DNA from: Bacteroidales bacterium
Lineage (GTDB): Bacteria; Bacteroidota; Bacteroidia; Bacteroidales; TTA-H9
DNA length: 64,000 bases
Assembly: GCA_030656615.1 (NCBI GenBank)
Contig: JAUSOY010000075.1
Coordinates: forward strand, 1 to 64,000
Direction of reading: 5' to 3'
The position numbers and the translations under genes are program-made. The notes beneath the pieces are model-generated. The model was not told the origin of the DNA, did not search any database, and saw only the letters and a program-made list of their open reading frames with translations. The number at the start of each line of letters is the position of its first letter. Within the stretch, counting starts at the first letter, position 1. Of the stretch, positions 27,878 to 36,900 are shown one piece after another.

Positions 27878-30800
27878 TTAAAACGCCGCCTGGAATCCTT
27901 CTTCAAATCTTTTAAGCAAGGTATCAGCACCGAACTCAAACATACGGTTGGCATCATCGGTTCCGGTATATTGCATGAGCATCGATCCACATGATTTTCC
28001 CGGCAGGAGTTTGACAAACTCCATAAAAATATCATCCGTATTCGATGATGCGTCAATTCCTACACCATTACATAGCGCAGTAAAAAACTCAAGACTATTC
28101 ATCGCTGTTTTAGATGGCAATACTGCCTGAAATGGCTGCACATTTTTTTGGGTATTTGTAAATGAACCTCCGAGTTCCGCAGCAAAATTAGCAGGAATTA
28201 ATAAATGAGCCTTCGCACCCGTTTCGGTCATAAAATGATCCATAACTACAATAAATTCGGGCTTAGCTAACCAATTACCAAGCATTTCCTTATCAATAGC
28301 ACAACCCAAAGGATCTTCTCCCAAAATAAAAAGATTCCGGATTTTTCCATTTTCGAGCTTCACTTTGGTGCATCCATTAGGCGAAGGAATTTCCGAAACA
28401 TTCCATTGGTTTGCCAATTGCATACGGAATTTCTCATCGTCAAGGCTTTGATTTCCTGGTCCAAAACTCACACGCATGCCATTATCGATAAGACCCTGAG
28501 AGTTACAATTCTCTTTCAAGGCAACAATGCCAGTGGCTGTCTTACCTAATTTTCCGGTGATGACTGCCAGATTTATGATTTCAAGAGCCGTGGCACCCGA
28601 AATATCCTTTTCAGAATAAATCAATACGGCATTCATGGCATCATTGAATTGACAGGCAAATTGACCAATCGCATCCGCTGTACATCCCGAAGATTTTACC
28701 AAAGAAGCAAAGTCTTCAACCATTAATTGTTTCTTATAGGCTTCGTATCCGTTTACAACTCCATTTACGAATAAATCGTTTTGCAAGCCATTATCAATCA
28801 GATAATAATTTACCGCCTTTACAAAATGATAATAGCTACGAATCCGAATAATTTCATCGGATTTGTATTCCATAGCACTTTCGGGCAATGCGGTAATCAG
28901 ACTCAGAGGTTTATATCCTTTAAACCTGGCTTTCTCGATGATGAAACTTACAGACGAATAATCGGTATTCAACTCACAGCCCATCACAAAATAATGCCCT
29001 GCTTGGGGTAAATCATTCAGTGGCACGTTAAAATCGGATGTGTTCAAATATCCTTTTCCGCGTGCGATGTAATGAAAGCTATTGACATTCGGGGTTTTAA
29101 CTCCTCCTCTTGCAAGCTTCTGAATCATATACATCTCTTCATTCGTCAGACGGGCACCGGCAGTAAATGCATTTTCGGCCGGAGCCACTGCACCTATTCT
29201 TTTCAGGATGATATCAATGGCCTCTTTATAGGAAATTTCCACAAAATCATTTCCTTTCTTAAGCATTGGTTTAGTAATTCGGGCTGCATCATTTAACAAA
29301 CGATAACCAAACTTTGCTCTCCGGCTGATGTTCCCGTCGCGGTTAATAATACCATTTCGTCCTTCGGCACCATATACAAAACCTTTGCGATGTTTCAGGT
29401 TGATTTCAAAACCTTCTGCACTCAAAAAGTCAATAGCAGCAGCATCTTCGGACTGAACGGGACCCGGTTTAAAAGGTACGTTTTCAGTTATTGCACCGGT
29501 AGGACATGCCGAGATACATAATCCACAGGATTCGCAACTCGATTCACATAACGAATCTCCCATGCTGGGAGCGACATGCGTATCAAAACCACGTTCTACA
29601 AGACCAATAGCTCCTGCACCAACAACTTCGCGGCATATACGAACACAACGGCTACAAAGTATGCATTTGTTATTATCGATTTCGATATACGGATGCCTGA
29701 AATCTACCTGATATTCGTTGAATTCGCCTTCAAAACTTTTTTGGTCCGCGTGATATTCTGTGGCATATTTTTTTAAGTCGCAGGTAAAGTACTCGGTACA
29801 TCCACATTCAAGACAACGATGCACTTCATTCATCGCCACTTCTTCGTTTTCGTATCCCAACTCAACCTCTGCAAAATTCATACGGTCATTCGGATCAAGT
29901 ACCGGCATTTCATGCCGATGCTGAATATGGAATTTATCCTGATAGGTTTCCTTTTCCTGAACTTTAAAATTTTCTTTACGGCTGATAAATTCTTTGGAAA
30001 GAGGAACAACAGGCTGTCCACTGAGGTACAAACTGCAGGAATGTGCCGCAATTTTGGCCTGAGCTACCGCTTCAATAATCGTTGCTGGTCCACTGACCGC
30101 ATCACCGCATGCAAAAACACTGGAAATTCCTGTACGCAGTGTTTTTGAATCAGCAGCAATATCACCCCATTTATTAGGTTCCAGCTTTCCATTTTCCGAA
30201 TACGCATTAATATCATCAACGAAGTTAATATCTGTTTTTTGACCAATAGCAGCAAGAACGTAGTCAACGGGGATATCGAATTCAGAACCTTCCACAGGAA
30301 CAGGTCTGCGACGACCTGAGGCATCCGGTTCTCCAAGTTCCATCCGGAGGCAGGTAACTGTTTTAACATTACCATCTTCATCCTTATTAATCCGGGTAGG
30401 ATTCGTCAGAAAGAGATATTCAACACCCTCGAGTTTGGACTCATGAATTTCGATAGGATTCGCAGGCATTTCTGCTTCTGTTCTGCGATATATTACATAA
30501 ACCTTTTCAGCATTACAACGAATGGAAGTCCGGCAGCAATCCATTGCCGTATTTCCTCCTCCCACCACAGCAACGGTCTTTCCTTTGAAATCCGTTTTTT
30601 CACCGGTAAGCTCCATGGTTTTCAGAAAATCGATACCAGAATAAACATTTCCAGCGTCATCACCTTCGCAACCCACGCGAGTGCCTTTTTGTGAACCGAT
30701 AGCCAACACTACTGCATCGTACTGTTTCTTTAAATCCTTATAGCTTAGATTATCACCCAGTTTTTTCTGACAATATATATTCACACCCAAATCGGTGATG

Positions 30801-31564
30801 TTTTTTACCTCTTCATCAAGGATATCATTGGGCAGGCGATATTCGGGGATACCATACCGTAACCAGCCTCCGGTTTTTGGAGCCGACTCGAAAATATCAC
30901 ATTGATGACCAGCTATTTGGAGAAAATATGCTGCTGAAAGTCCGCCCGGGCCAGCACCAATTACAGCCACTTTCTTTCCGGTAGAAGCTCTAATTTCTGG
31001 TACAAATTTTTGATCAGATTTCAGATCGATATCTGCAGCGAAACGTTTCAGATAATCGAGACCTACACCGGTACCTTCATCCAGAAGATTACGTCTACAA
31101 GCGACTTCACAAGGACGAACACAAACTCTTCCACAAATGGCTGGCAGAGGATTATTTTCCTTTACGAGTCCGATAGCATCTGAGTAAAGTCCTTTTTCGA
31201 TGAGGGAAATATAACCCTGGACATCCACTCCGGCCGGGCAGGTTTGTTTACAAGGCCCCAAACAATCAGCATAATGATTACTTAACAGCAAATCGAGCGC
31301 TGTTTTTCGGGATTTTTGAACAGATTCATTTTCAGTCTCTATTTCCATGCCTTCGGCAATTCGTGTTGAGCATGAAGGCTGATGTCCCCGCATTCCCTTA
31401 ATTGCTACCACACACACATAGCATGATGAATACGGATCGAGTCGCGGATCGTGACACATGGTAGGGATGTGAATACCATGGCGGTTAGCCAGTTGTAGAA
31501 TAGTTTCTCCAGGCTCGCCTTTAACAATTTTCCCGTTGAGTACAATATTTAAAAAATCACTCAT
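27878..31564 (-). CDS. stnC: GltD/NuoG fusion subunit of a Stn-type electron-bifurcating transhydrogenase (StnC-like)
   Basis: This is a 1228-residue iron-sulfur flavoprotein. Domain order: a NuoG-like [2Fe-2S] ferredoxin domain (Cys37, 48, 51, 65); a His/Cys cluster segment (H97, C101, C105, C109); a GltD-type Cys row (C144, 148, 152, 156); an FAD fold (GAGPGG, 203-208); an NADPH fold (VGGGNTA 334-340, then YRRTEAEMPA, which favours NADPH); CLECGC 584-589; a two-cluster ferredoxin domain (634/637/640/644 and 677/680/683/687); and a NuoG/molybdopterin-oxidoreductase-like domain from about 700 to the end. That last domain lacks the Cys set for a Mo-linked Fe-S cluster and any Cys/Sec active site, so it is probably structural. 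This order matches StnC of the Stn transhydrogenase, which binds NADPH and takes electrons from the bifurcating StnAB module. A formate dehydrogenase call is unlikely. It is last in a four-gene operon, 29 nt after stnB. Confidence 0.85.
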   Translation of the reverse strand: MSDFLNIVLNGKIVKGEPGETILQLANRHGIHIPTMCHDPRLDPYSSCYVCVVAIKGMRGHQPSCSTRIAEGMEIETENESVQKSRKTALDLLLSNHYADCLGPCKQTCPAGVDVQGYISLIEKGLYSDAIGLVKENNPLPAICGRVCVRPCEVACRRNLLDEGTGVGLDYLKRFAADIDLKSDQKFVPEIRASTGKKVAVIGAGPGGLSAAYFLQIAGHQCDIFESAPKTGGWLRYGIPEYRLPNDILDEEVKNITDLGVNIYCQKKLGDNLSYKDLKKQYDAVVLAIGSQKGTRVGCEGDDAGNVYSGIDFLKTMELTGEKTDFKGKTVAVVGGGNTAMDCCRTSIRCNAEKVYVIYRRTEAEMPANPIEIHESKLEGVEYLFLTNPTRINKDEDGNVKTVTCLRMELGEPDASGRRRPVPVEGSEFDIPVDYVLAAIGQKTDINFVDDINAYSENGKLEPNKWGDIAADSKTLRTGISSVFACGDAVSGPATIIEAVAQAKIAAHSCSLYLSGQPVVPLSKEFISRKENFKVQEKETYQDKFHIQHRHEMPVLDPNDRMNFAEVELGYENEEVAMNEVHRCLECGCTEYFTCDLKKYATEYHADQKSFEGEFNEYQVDFRHPYIEIDNNKCILCSRCVRICREVVGAGAIGLVERGFDTHVAPSMGDSLCESSCESCGLCISACPTGAITENVPFKPGPVQSEDAAAIDFLSAEGFEINLKHRKGFVYGAEGRNGIINRDGNISRRAKFGYRLLNDAARITKPMLKKGNDFVEISYKEAIDIILKRIGAVAPAENAFTAGARLTNEEMYMIQKLARGGVKTPNVNSFHYIARGKGYLNTSDFNVPLNDLPQAGHYFVMGCELNTDYSSVSFIIEKARFKGYKPLSLITALPESAMEYKSDEIIRIRSYYHFVKAVNYYLIDNGLQNDLFVNGVVNGYEAYKKQLMVEDFASLVKSSGCTADAIGQFACQFNDAMNAVLIYSEKDISGATALEIINLAVITGKLGKTATGIVALKENCNSQGLIDNGMRVSFGPGNQSLDDEKFRMQLANQWNVSEIPSPNGCTKVKLENGKIRNLFILGEDPLGCAIDKEMLGNWLAKPEFIVVMDHFMTETGAKAHLLIPANFAAELGGSFTNTQKNVQPFQAVLPSKTAMNSLEFFTALCNGVGIDASSNTDDIFMEFVKLLPGKSCGSMLMQYTGTDDANRMFEFGADTLLKRFEEGFQAAF

Positions 31565-31593
31565 GATTCAGTATTATTTTCTTTTACAATGAA

Positions 31594-33414
31594 TTAAGAA
31601 AGCACAATGGCATCAAACTTACACTTGCTGAAGCAGGCACCGCATCGGATACAATCATCCTGACGAATATAATGCGTCTTTTTACGTTCCCCGTCAATTG
31701 CTTTAGGAGGGCAATTTTTTGCACAAACGGTACAACCGGTACATTTTTCATCGTCAACGGTATACGTCAGCAAAGGCTTACAAACTTTTGCTGGGCATTT
31801 ATGATCCCGGATATGAGCTTCGTACTCATCGCGGAAGTATTTAATGGTGGTAAGTACTGGATTTGGCGCTGTCTGGCCCAAACCACACAAAGAATTATTT
31901 TTGATTTGCTCTGCGAGATTCAGTAGTTTTTCAAGATCGCCTTCCTTTCCATCTCCATTTGAAATGCGAATCAGGACTTCGAGCATGCGTTTAGTTCCAA
32001 TACGGCAGAAAGTGCATTTTCCACAGGACTCTTTCCTAGTAAAATCGAGAAAGAATTTAGCCACATCCACCATACAGGTGGTTTCATCCATAACAACCAT
32101 ACCCCCAGAACCCATTATGGCTCCTGTGGCATTTACCGAATCGTAATCGACAATGGTATCCGCCAGGTATTCAGGAATACAGCCCCCGGATGGTCCTCCC
32201 AACTGCACTGCTTTAAACTTTTTATCTTTTTGAATTCCACCGCCCAATTTAAATATAATATCGCGGATGGTAATACCCATAGGTACTTCCACAAGACCAC
32301 TTCGCTTCAGTTTGCCAGCCAGTGCAAAAACCTTGGTGCCTTTGCTTTTTTCTGTTCCAAACGCTGTATAGGCAGCTGCGCCATTGTTTATAATCCATGG
32401 AATATTAGCAAATGTTTCAACATTATTAATATTGGTCGGTTTTTGCCATAATCCGCTTTCAGCAGGAAATGGTGGACGTTTGCGAGGCATACCTCTTTGT
32501 CCTTCTACCGAAGCAATCAAAGCAGTTTCTTCTCCACATACAAATGCTCCGGCACCTTCCTTGATATACATATCGAAATTAAACCCTTGAATTCCAAAAA
32601 TGTTTTTTCCGAGATATCCCTTTTCCCGTGCCTGGATAATTGCAATATTCAGACGTTTTATAGCCAGAGGATATTCTGCCCTGCAATAAATTATTCCATC
32701 CGTGGCGCCGATGGCATAAGCACCCGTTATCATTCCTTCGATTACGGAATGTGGATCACCTTCCAATAAAGATCGATCCATAAAAGCACCCGGATCACCT
32801 TCATCAGCATTACAAATAATATACTTTTCGTCTGATTTATAAGAATTGGCAAATTTCCATTTCAAGCCGGTGGAGAAACCGCCACCTCCACGACCGCGTA
32901 AACCGCTATCGATAAGTGTTTGAATAACATCCATCTGCGTTAGCTTTTCGGATGCGATTTTACGTATGGCGTTGTATCCTCCATGAACCTCATATTCTTC
33001 GAGCGATTCCGGATCAATATGACCGCAATTACGTAAGGCAATTTTTACTTGCTCACGTGTAAAGGTGTCGTCAACAGTCTCCATAAAGTCAGACTGCACA
33101 ATGTATTCTTTTACCGGAGTTTGCTGCACAATATGCTTATTGATAATTTCAATAGCTCTGTCCTCATCAATTTCGCCATACAGATAAGCTCCTGTTTCGT
33201 CAATAATTTCAACCAGGGGTTCACGATAGCACATCCCCACACAGGATGTCTTTTTCAGTTGAAAGGAAAGATTCTCCGCTTTCTGAAGTTCCAATATTTT
33301 TTGATAGGTTTTATTGGCACCGGCAGCTATACCGCAACTACCTAAACCTACAATCACCTGAGTATTTTCCATGGATATAATCTGATTTTTTAACCGGAAT
33401 TTCCGGTGATTCAT
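31594..33414 (-). CDS. stnB: NuoF/HydB-like NADH-binding subunit (StnB-like)
   Basis: This 606-residue flavoprotein resembles HydB of electron-bifurcating hydrogenases. It has an N-terminal thioredoxin-like [2Fe-2S] domain (GLGSCGIAAGA, then CVGMC); an FMN/NADH core with RGRGGGGFSTGLKW near residue 172 and NADEGDPGAFMDR; the [4Fe-4S] motif ESCGKCTFCRIGT with its distal Cys in LCGLGQTAPNPVL; and a C-terminal two-cluster ferredoxin domain (CTGCTVCAKNC and CIRCGACFSKC). In Stn and HydABC systems this subunit holds the bifurcating FMN, passing one electron to ferredoxin and one up to the pyridine nucleotide branch. The ATG at 33414 overlaps the stnA stop (TAATG), suggesting coupling. A second in-frame ATG at 33372 (MENTQV) begins where family similarity starts, so either is possible. 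Confidence 0.88.
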   Translation of the reverse strand: MNHRKFRLKNQIISMENTQVIVGLGSCGIAAGANKTYQKILELQKAENLSFQLKKTSCVGMCYREPLVEIIDETGAYLYGEIDEDRAIEIINKHIVQQTPVKEYIVQSDFMETVDDTFTREQVKIALRNCGHIDPESLEEYEVHGGYNAIRKIASEKLTQMDVIQTLIDSGLRGRGGGGFSTGLKWKFANSYKSDEKYIICNADEGDPGAFMDRSLLEGDPHSVIEGMITGAYAIGATDGIIYCRAEYPLAIKRLNIAIIQAREKGYLGKNIFGIQGFNFDMYIKEGAGAFVCGEETALIASVEGQRGMPRKRPPFPAESGLWQKPTNINNVETFANIPWIINNGAAAYTAFGTEKSKGTKVFALAGKLKRSGLVEVPMGITIRDIIFKLGGGIQKDKKFKAVQLGGPSGGCIPEYLADTIVDYDSVNATGAIMGSGGMVVMDETTCMVDVAKFFLDFTRKESCGKCTFCRIGTKRMLEVLIRISNGDGKEGDLEKLLNLAEQIKNNSLCGLGQTAPNPVLTTIKYFRDEYEAHIRDHKCPAKVCKPLLTYTVDDEKCTGCTVCAKNCPPKAIDGERKKTHYIRQDDCIRCGACFSKCKFDAIVLS

Positions 33415-33932
33415 TACTGGTTTTCTTTAATCCGGATGTTTTTTACGATTTTAACAGCAGCAGCACCATTAAGCTTTCCAAAGGTATCATTGCCAATCGC
33501 CATAACAGGAGCTAACGAACAACATCCTAAACAAGCTACCGACTCTAGCGTAAATAATCCGTCGGGAGTAGTAGCACCGTCAGGAATTCCAAGTGCATCG
33601 CAAAGAGCCTCACTAACTTCATTGGCGTTTTGAACATGACAAGCTGTACCGTGGCATACTTTAATGATATGCTTCCCCACAGGATTTAGCCGAAATTGAG
33701 CATAAAAGGTGGCAACACCATACATATCACTGAGACTAAGCCCGGTATCTGTTGCAAGTTTTTCAAAAGCTTCTCTGGGGATAAAGCCCAGCAGGCTTTG
33801 AGCCCCCTGCAGGAGAGGAATCATATTGCCTTTTTTGCCCTTATATTTTTTAATGAGGGGGTCAAGCACCTCTAGATCAGGTAAATCTACCTGTGTAGTC
33901 TCCGGTTCTCTTCTGATTCTGGCTATGCGCAT
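33414..33932 (-). CDS. stnA: NuoE/HydC-like [2Fe-2S] subunit (StnA-like)
   Basis: This 172-residue protein of the NuoE/HydC thioredoxin-like [2Fe-2S] family has four cluster ligands at Cys93 and Cys98 (CHGTAC) and Cys134 and Cys138 (CLGCC). It is preceded by the helical region LQGAQSLLGFIP with SDMYGVATFYAQF, standard for NuoE. With StnB it would form the bifurcating core (homologous to HydBC). It is separated by only 4 nt from the upstream sensor-receiver-ATP-grasp gene and overlaps stnB, so the four genes should be one transcript. No hydrogenase (HydA) subunit is nearby, which argues against a HydABC complex. Confidence 0.9.
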   Translation of the reverse strand: MRIARIRREPETTQVDLPDLEVLDPLIKKYKGKKGNMIPLLQGAQSLLGFIPREAFEKLATDTGLSLSDMYGVATFYAQFRLNPVGKHIIKVCHGTACHVQNANEVSEALCDALGIPDGATTPDGLFTLESVACLGCCSLAPVMAIGNDTFGKLNGAAAVKIVKNIRIKENQ

Positions 33933-33936
33933 GAGA

Positions 33937-36900
33937 TTAGATTTTGGTATTATTTAATTCTATTTCTGTTTTTTGATTGGATTCTATATTGAAAAGGATG
34001 GCAGCAAGACGCAATTTCCCATCCATTCTGACCTCCAGTCGTTTATCAAAACGAATATGCTTAAAAAATTTGGTTTGATGCACCAGGGTTTGTTTTTCGA
34101 GTATTGTCCAGTCGACTAAGCATTTATTCGAATTATGCTGAATACTGAAATAACCAACACTCATGCTGGTAACATTATGGAAAAAATGAGAACCCGAAGA
34201 TGCATCCAACGGGAAATCCTCAAGACTTGTTTCAACAATAACTCCTGCATTGCTTATCTGAGGCCAGTTAACCGGAATTCCTATAAATCGATCCCTTGTG
34301 CCCCATCTTCCCGGGCCAATAAGAATATACTTACGTTTTTCCAGTTTCATCTGTTGATTGAGCTTTTCAATTTCTTCGGCCATTTCCAGCGTCATATTTC
34401 GGTCAAACAACGCAGGATCAACATAAATTACATCTGTTAAATCGTCGATAAGGCCATTACCCATGGCTTTGTCTGTTAATAACAAAAGGTTTTCCTTAGG
34501 CAGTTTATCCACATCTACTGAATAATCCTGCGGGTTACCGATGAGTGGTTTAATTTGCAAGAGATAAAAGGTGGCTCTTTGCTCGTCGTCACGATTCAAG
34601 TCTACTGCAAACTCAATTTCTACAGGCGATCCCATGGCTTCTTTCACCACGTCCAGTACCACTTCAATGGTCCGGGCTAAGGGAATGTAATTATACTTGA
34701 GAATATCAGCAAAATTAAGAATGCGTGGTCCGGGTTTTGACAAACCAGGATTAATTGTATTATTATCGGAATTATATACGGATGCCAGATGCCTGAGTGT
34801 TCCGTGATTTTCGGCATCATAAATATCAATTTTTATCAGTCCGGCCTCTTCGCCCTTTCCACGAAGATCAATGTCTGGTTTCCCAAGATTTACGGCATAA
34901 AAATCAACCTGAGATCCTTTAAACTGATCGCGTGGGGAGTTGATTTCAAGGGTAGGATATGAAGGAGCAAAACGGAACGCTTTTTCGCCTTCCACGACAT
35001 ATCTTCCTAATCCAAGAGCCAGAACAGCGAAACCCTCTTCAGGTTTCATATGCGCAAAGGGATAATAATTATATGATTGAGCCACGCCACTGATGTGTGG
35101 ATAATGATAATCGCCATACTGATTTCCTACAACTTCCTGAATTACAACTGCCATACGCTCTTCTTCAATTTTATAATTGATAGCTTCGATATAGGAACGG
35201 GCAATTTTAGAATAGGTGGATGCAAAGACCAGTTTAATGGCATCCATGCATTGATTCAGTCTTTCAGTGAAATCTGTATGATTATTGGGAATCAAAAAAG
35301 TCTCAAAAATACCTGCAAATGGTTGCATTAGCGAATCTTCAAATAAACCTGAAGACCTTATGGCTAAAGGCTTTGTAACCACATTGAGGATTTTCCTAAG
35401 TCGACCTACTAAGACGTCCGATAATTTTGTGTCGAGAAAAATCGCTTTAAGTTCATCTTCATTTGTGATTTGATGAACTTGTTCATGAAGATTATTTCTA
35501 TCCATGAATGCATCAAACTCATCGGTGCCAATTATAAAGGTTTTAGGCGCTCTGATATTGATATTGGGAATGATTTGATGAAAATCAAAATCAAAAATCA
35601 GTGTATTGATAAAAGAAAGACCACGTCCTTTGCCCCCTAGTGATCCAGAAGAAAGTGTAAGAATGGTGGAATCATCATTAATCAGACTCTCCTCAAACGA
35701 TATCACCTTTCCTTTATTCTGTTCATTGCGGTGTTGTTGAATGGCATCAAGCAAAAAATTCCGTATATCCTCAGGTTGTTCAAAATGTTCGATCTTAAAA
35801 GGATATATAATTCGAGCTATTTGCACTTCTCCACGAGCCATAAACCAAAGCGAAAAGTGGTTTCGTTTGGAATGATATATCAGACTATCGTCCGGAATAT
35901 TGCTCAATAATTTTGCAAATTCGCGCAGGGTGCGGGCTGTTGCTATTGGTCGTCCGTTTGAATCTTTATAAACGAAGCTGCCAAAGCCAAGATATGTACT
36001 GATGAAATACTTTATATCCTGAACCAGACTATCTGCATTTTTATTTATAAAACTTGATTTCAGTAAAAATGCCTGATGAGAATTATCACTGTCAGACGAT
36101 TGAATAATGATTGGCAGATCACGCATTTGAGACCGCACTTCTTCTACAAGGCCAAAACCTGCATGATCGTTTAAGACTCCATTTCTCCGGAAACGTACAT
36201 CGGTTATCAGGCAAAGCATATTTTCTTTGTAACGGTTGAAAATACTTATTGCCTCTTCATAATCGGAAGCCAGTAAAATTTTTGGTCTAGCCCTTAACTT
36301 CAGGACTTTGTATAGCTCATCCGTATTCACATCCTCAATAAGTCTTGACGTTTGCTCCAATACAATGGAATACAGCAGTGGCAAATAACGGGAGTAATAT
36401 TTCGCTGAATCTTCAACCAGAAGAATCACCCGTACTAATCCAATCGATGTATCGTTTTCAACATTAACACGATCCTCAAGATGCTTAACCATTGCAAAGA
36501 AAATCTTGGAATCGCCATTCCAAACAAAAACTTTATCAATGGAATCGGGTTTAATTCCTTCCTTTTCAAAATAATGGATATCGGCATTATTATTTAGCAG
36601 AACATAAATTGGGATATATGGATAAGCTTCCCGAATGCGATCTGAAATAGCAAAATGCACCGCTTTGTCCATGCCTACCATGAGAATAATCAAATCGAAA
36701 TGTTTGGTTTCGAGTTGTTCCTGAGCCTCCTCCAGCGTTGAAACACCCGTTATCCTTGGCATACTGGACAAATTAAGATGATAATACTCGCCAAGAATAT
36801 GTTCCGAAAACCGTCCTTCTTTTTCAATGCTGTATGCATCATACAACGTTGCCATCAGCAATACTTCTCTCACTTTAAATGGCATGAGGTCATGAAAAAT

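Noticed and set aside
33394-33406. Palindrome CCGGAATTTCCGG as a protein binding site
   Set aside because: It lies inside the stnA-stnB junction of one operon, and 13 nt of palindrome is weak evidence on its own.
27878-33932. Formate dehydrogenase or [FeFe]-hydrogenase complex
   Set aside because: The Mo-fold region has no metal or Cys/Sec site, and no H-cluster Cys motifs or HydA gene occur. The GltD-like NADPH domain fits a transhydrogenase instead.
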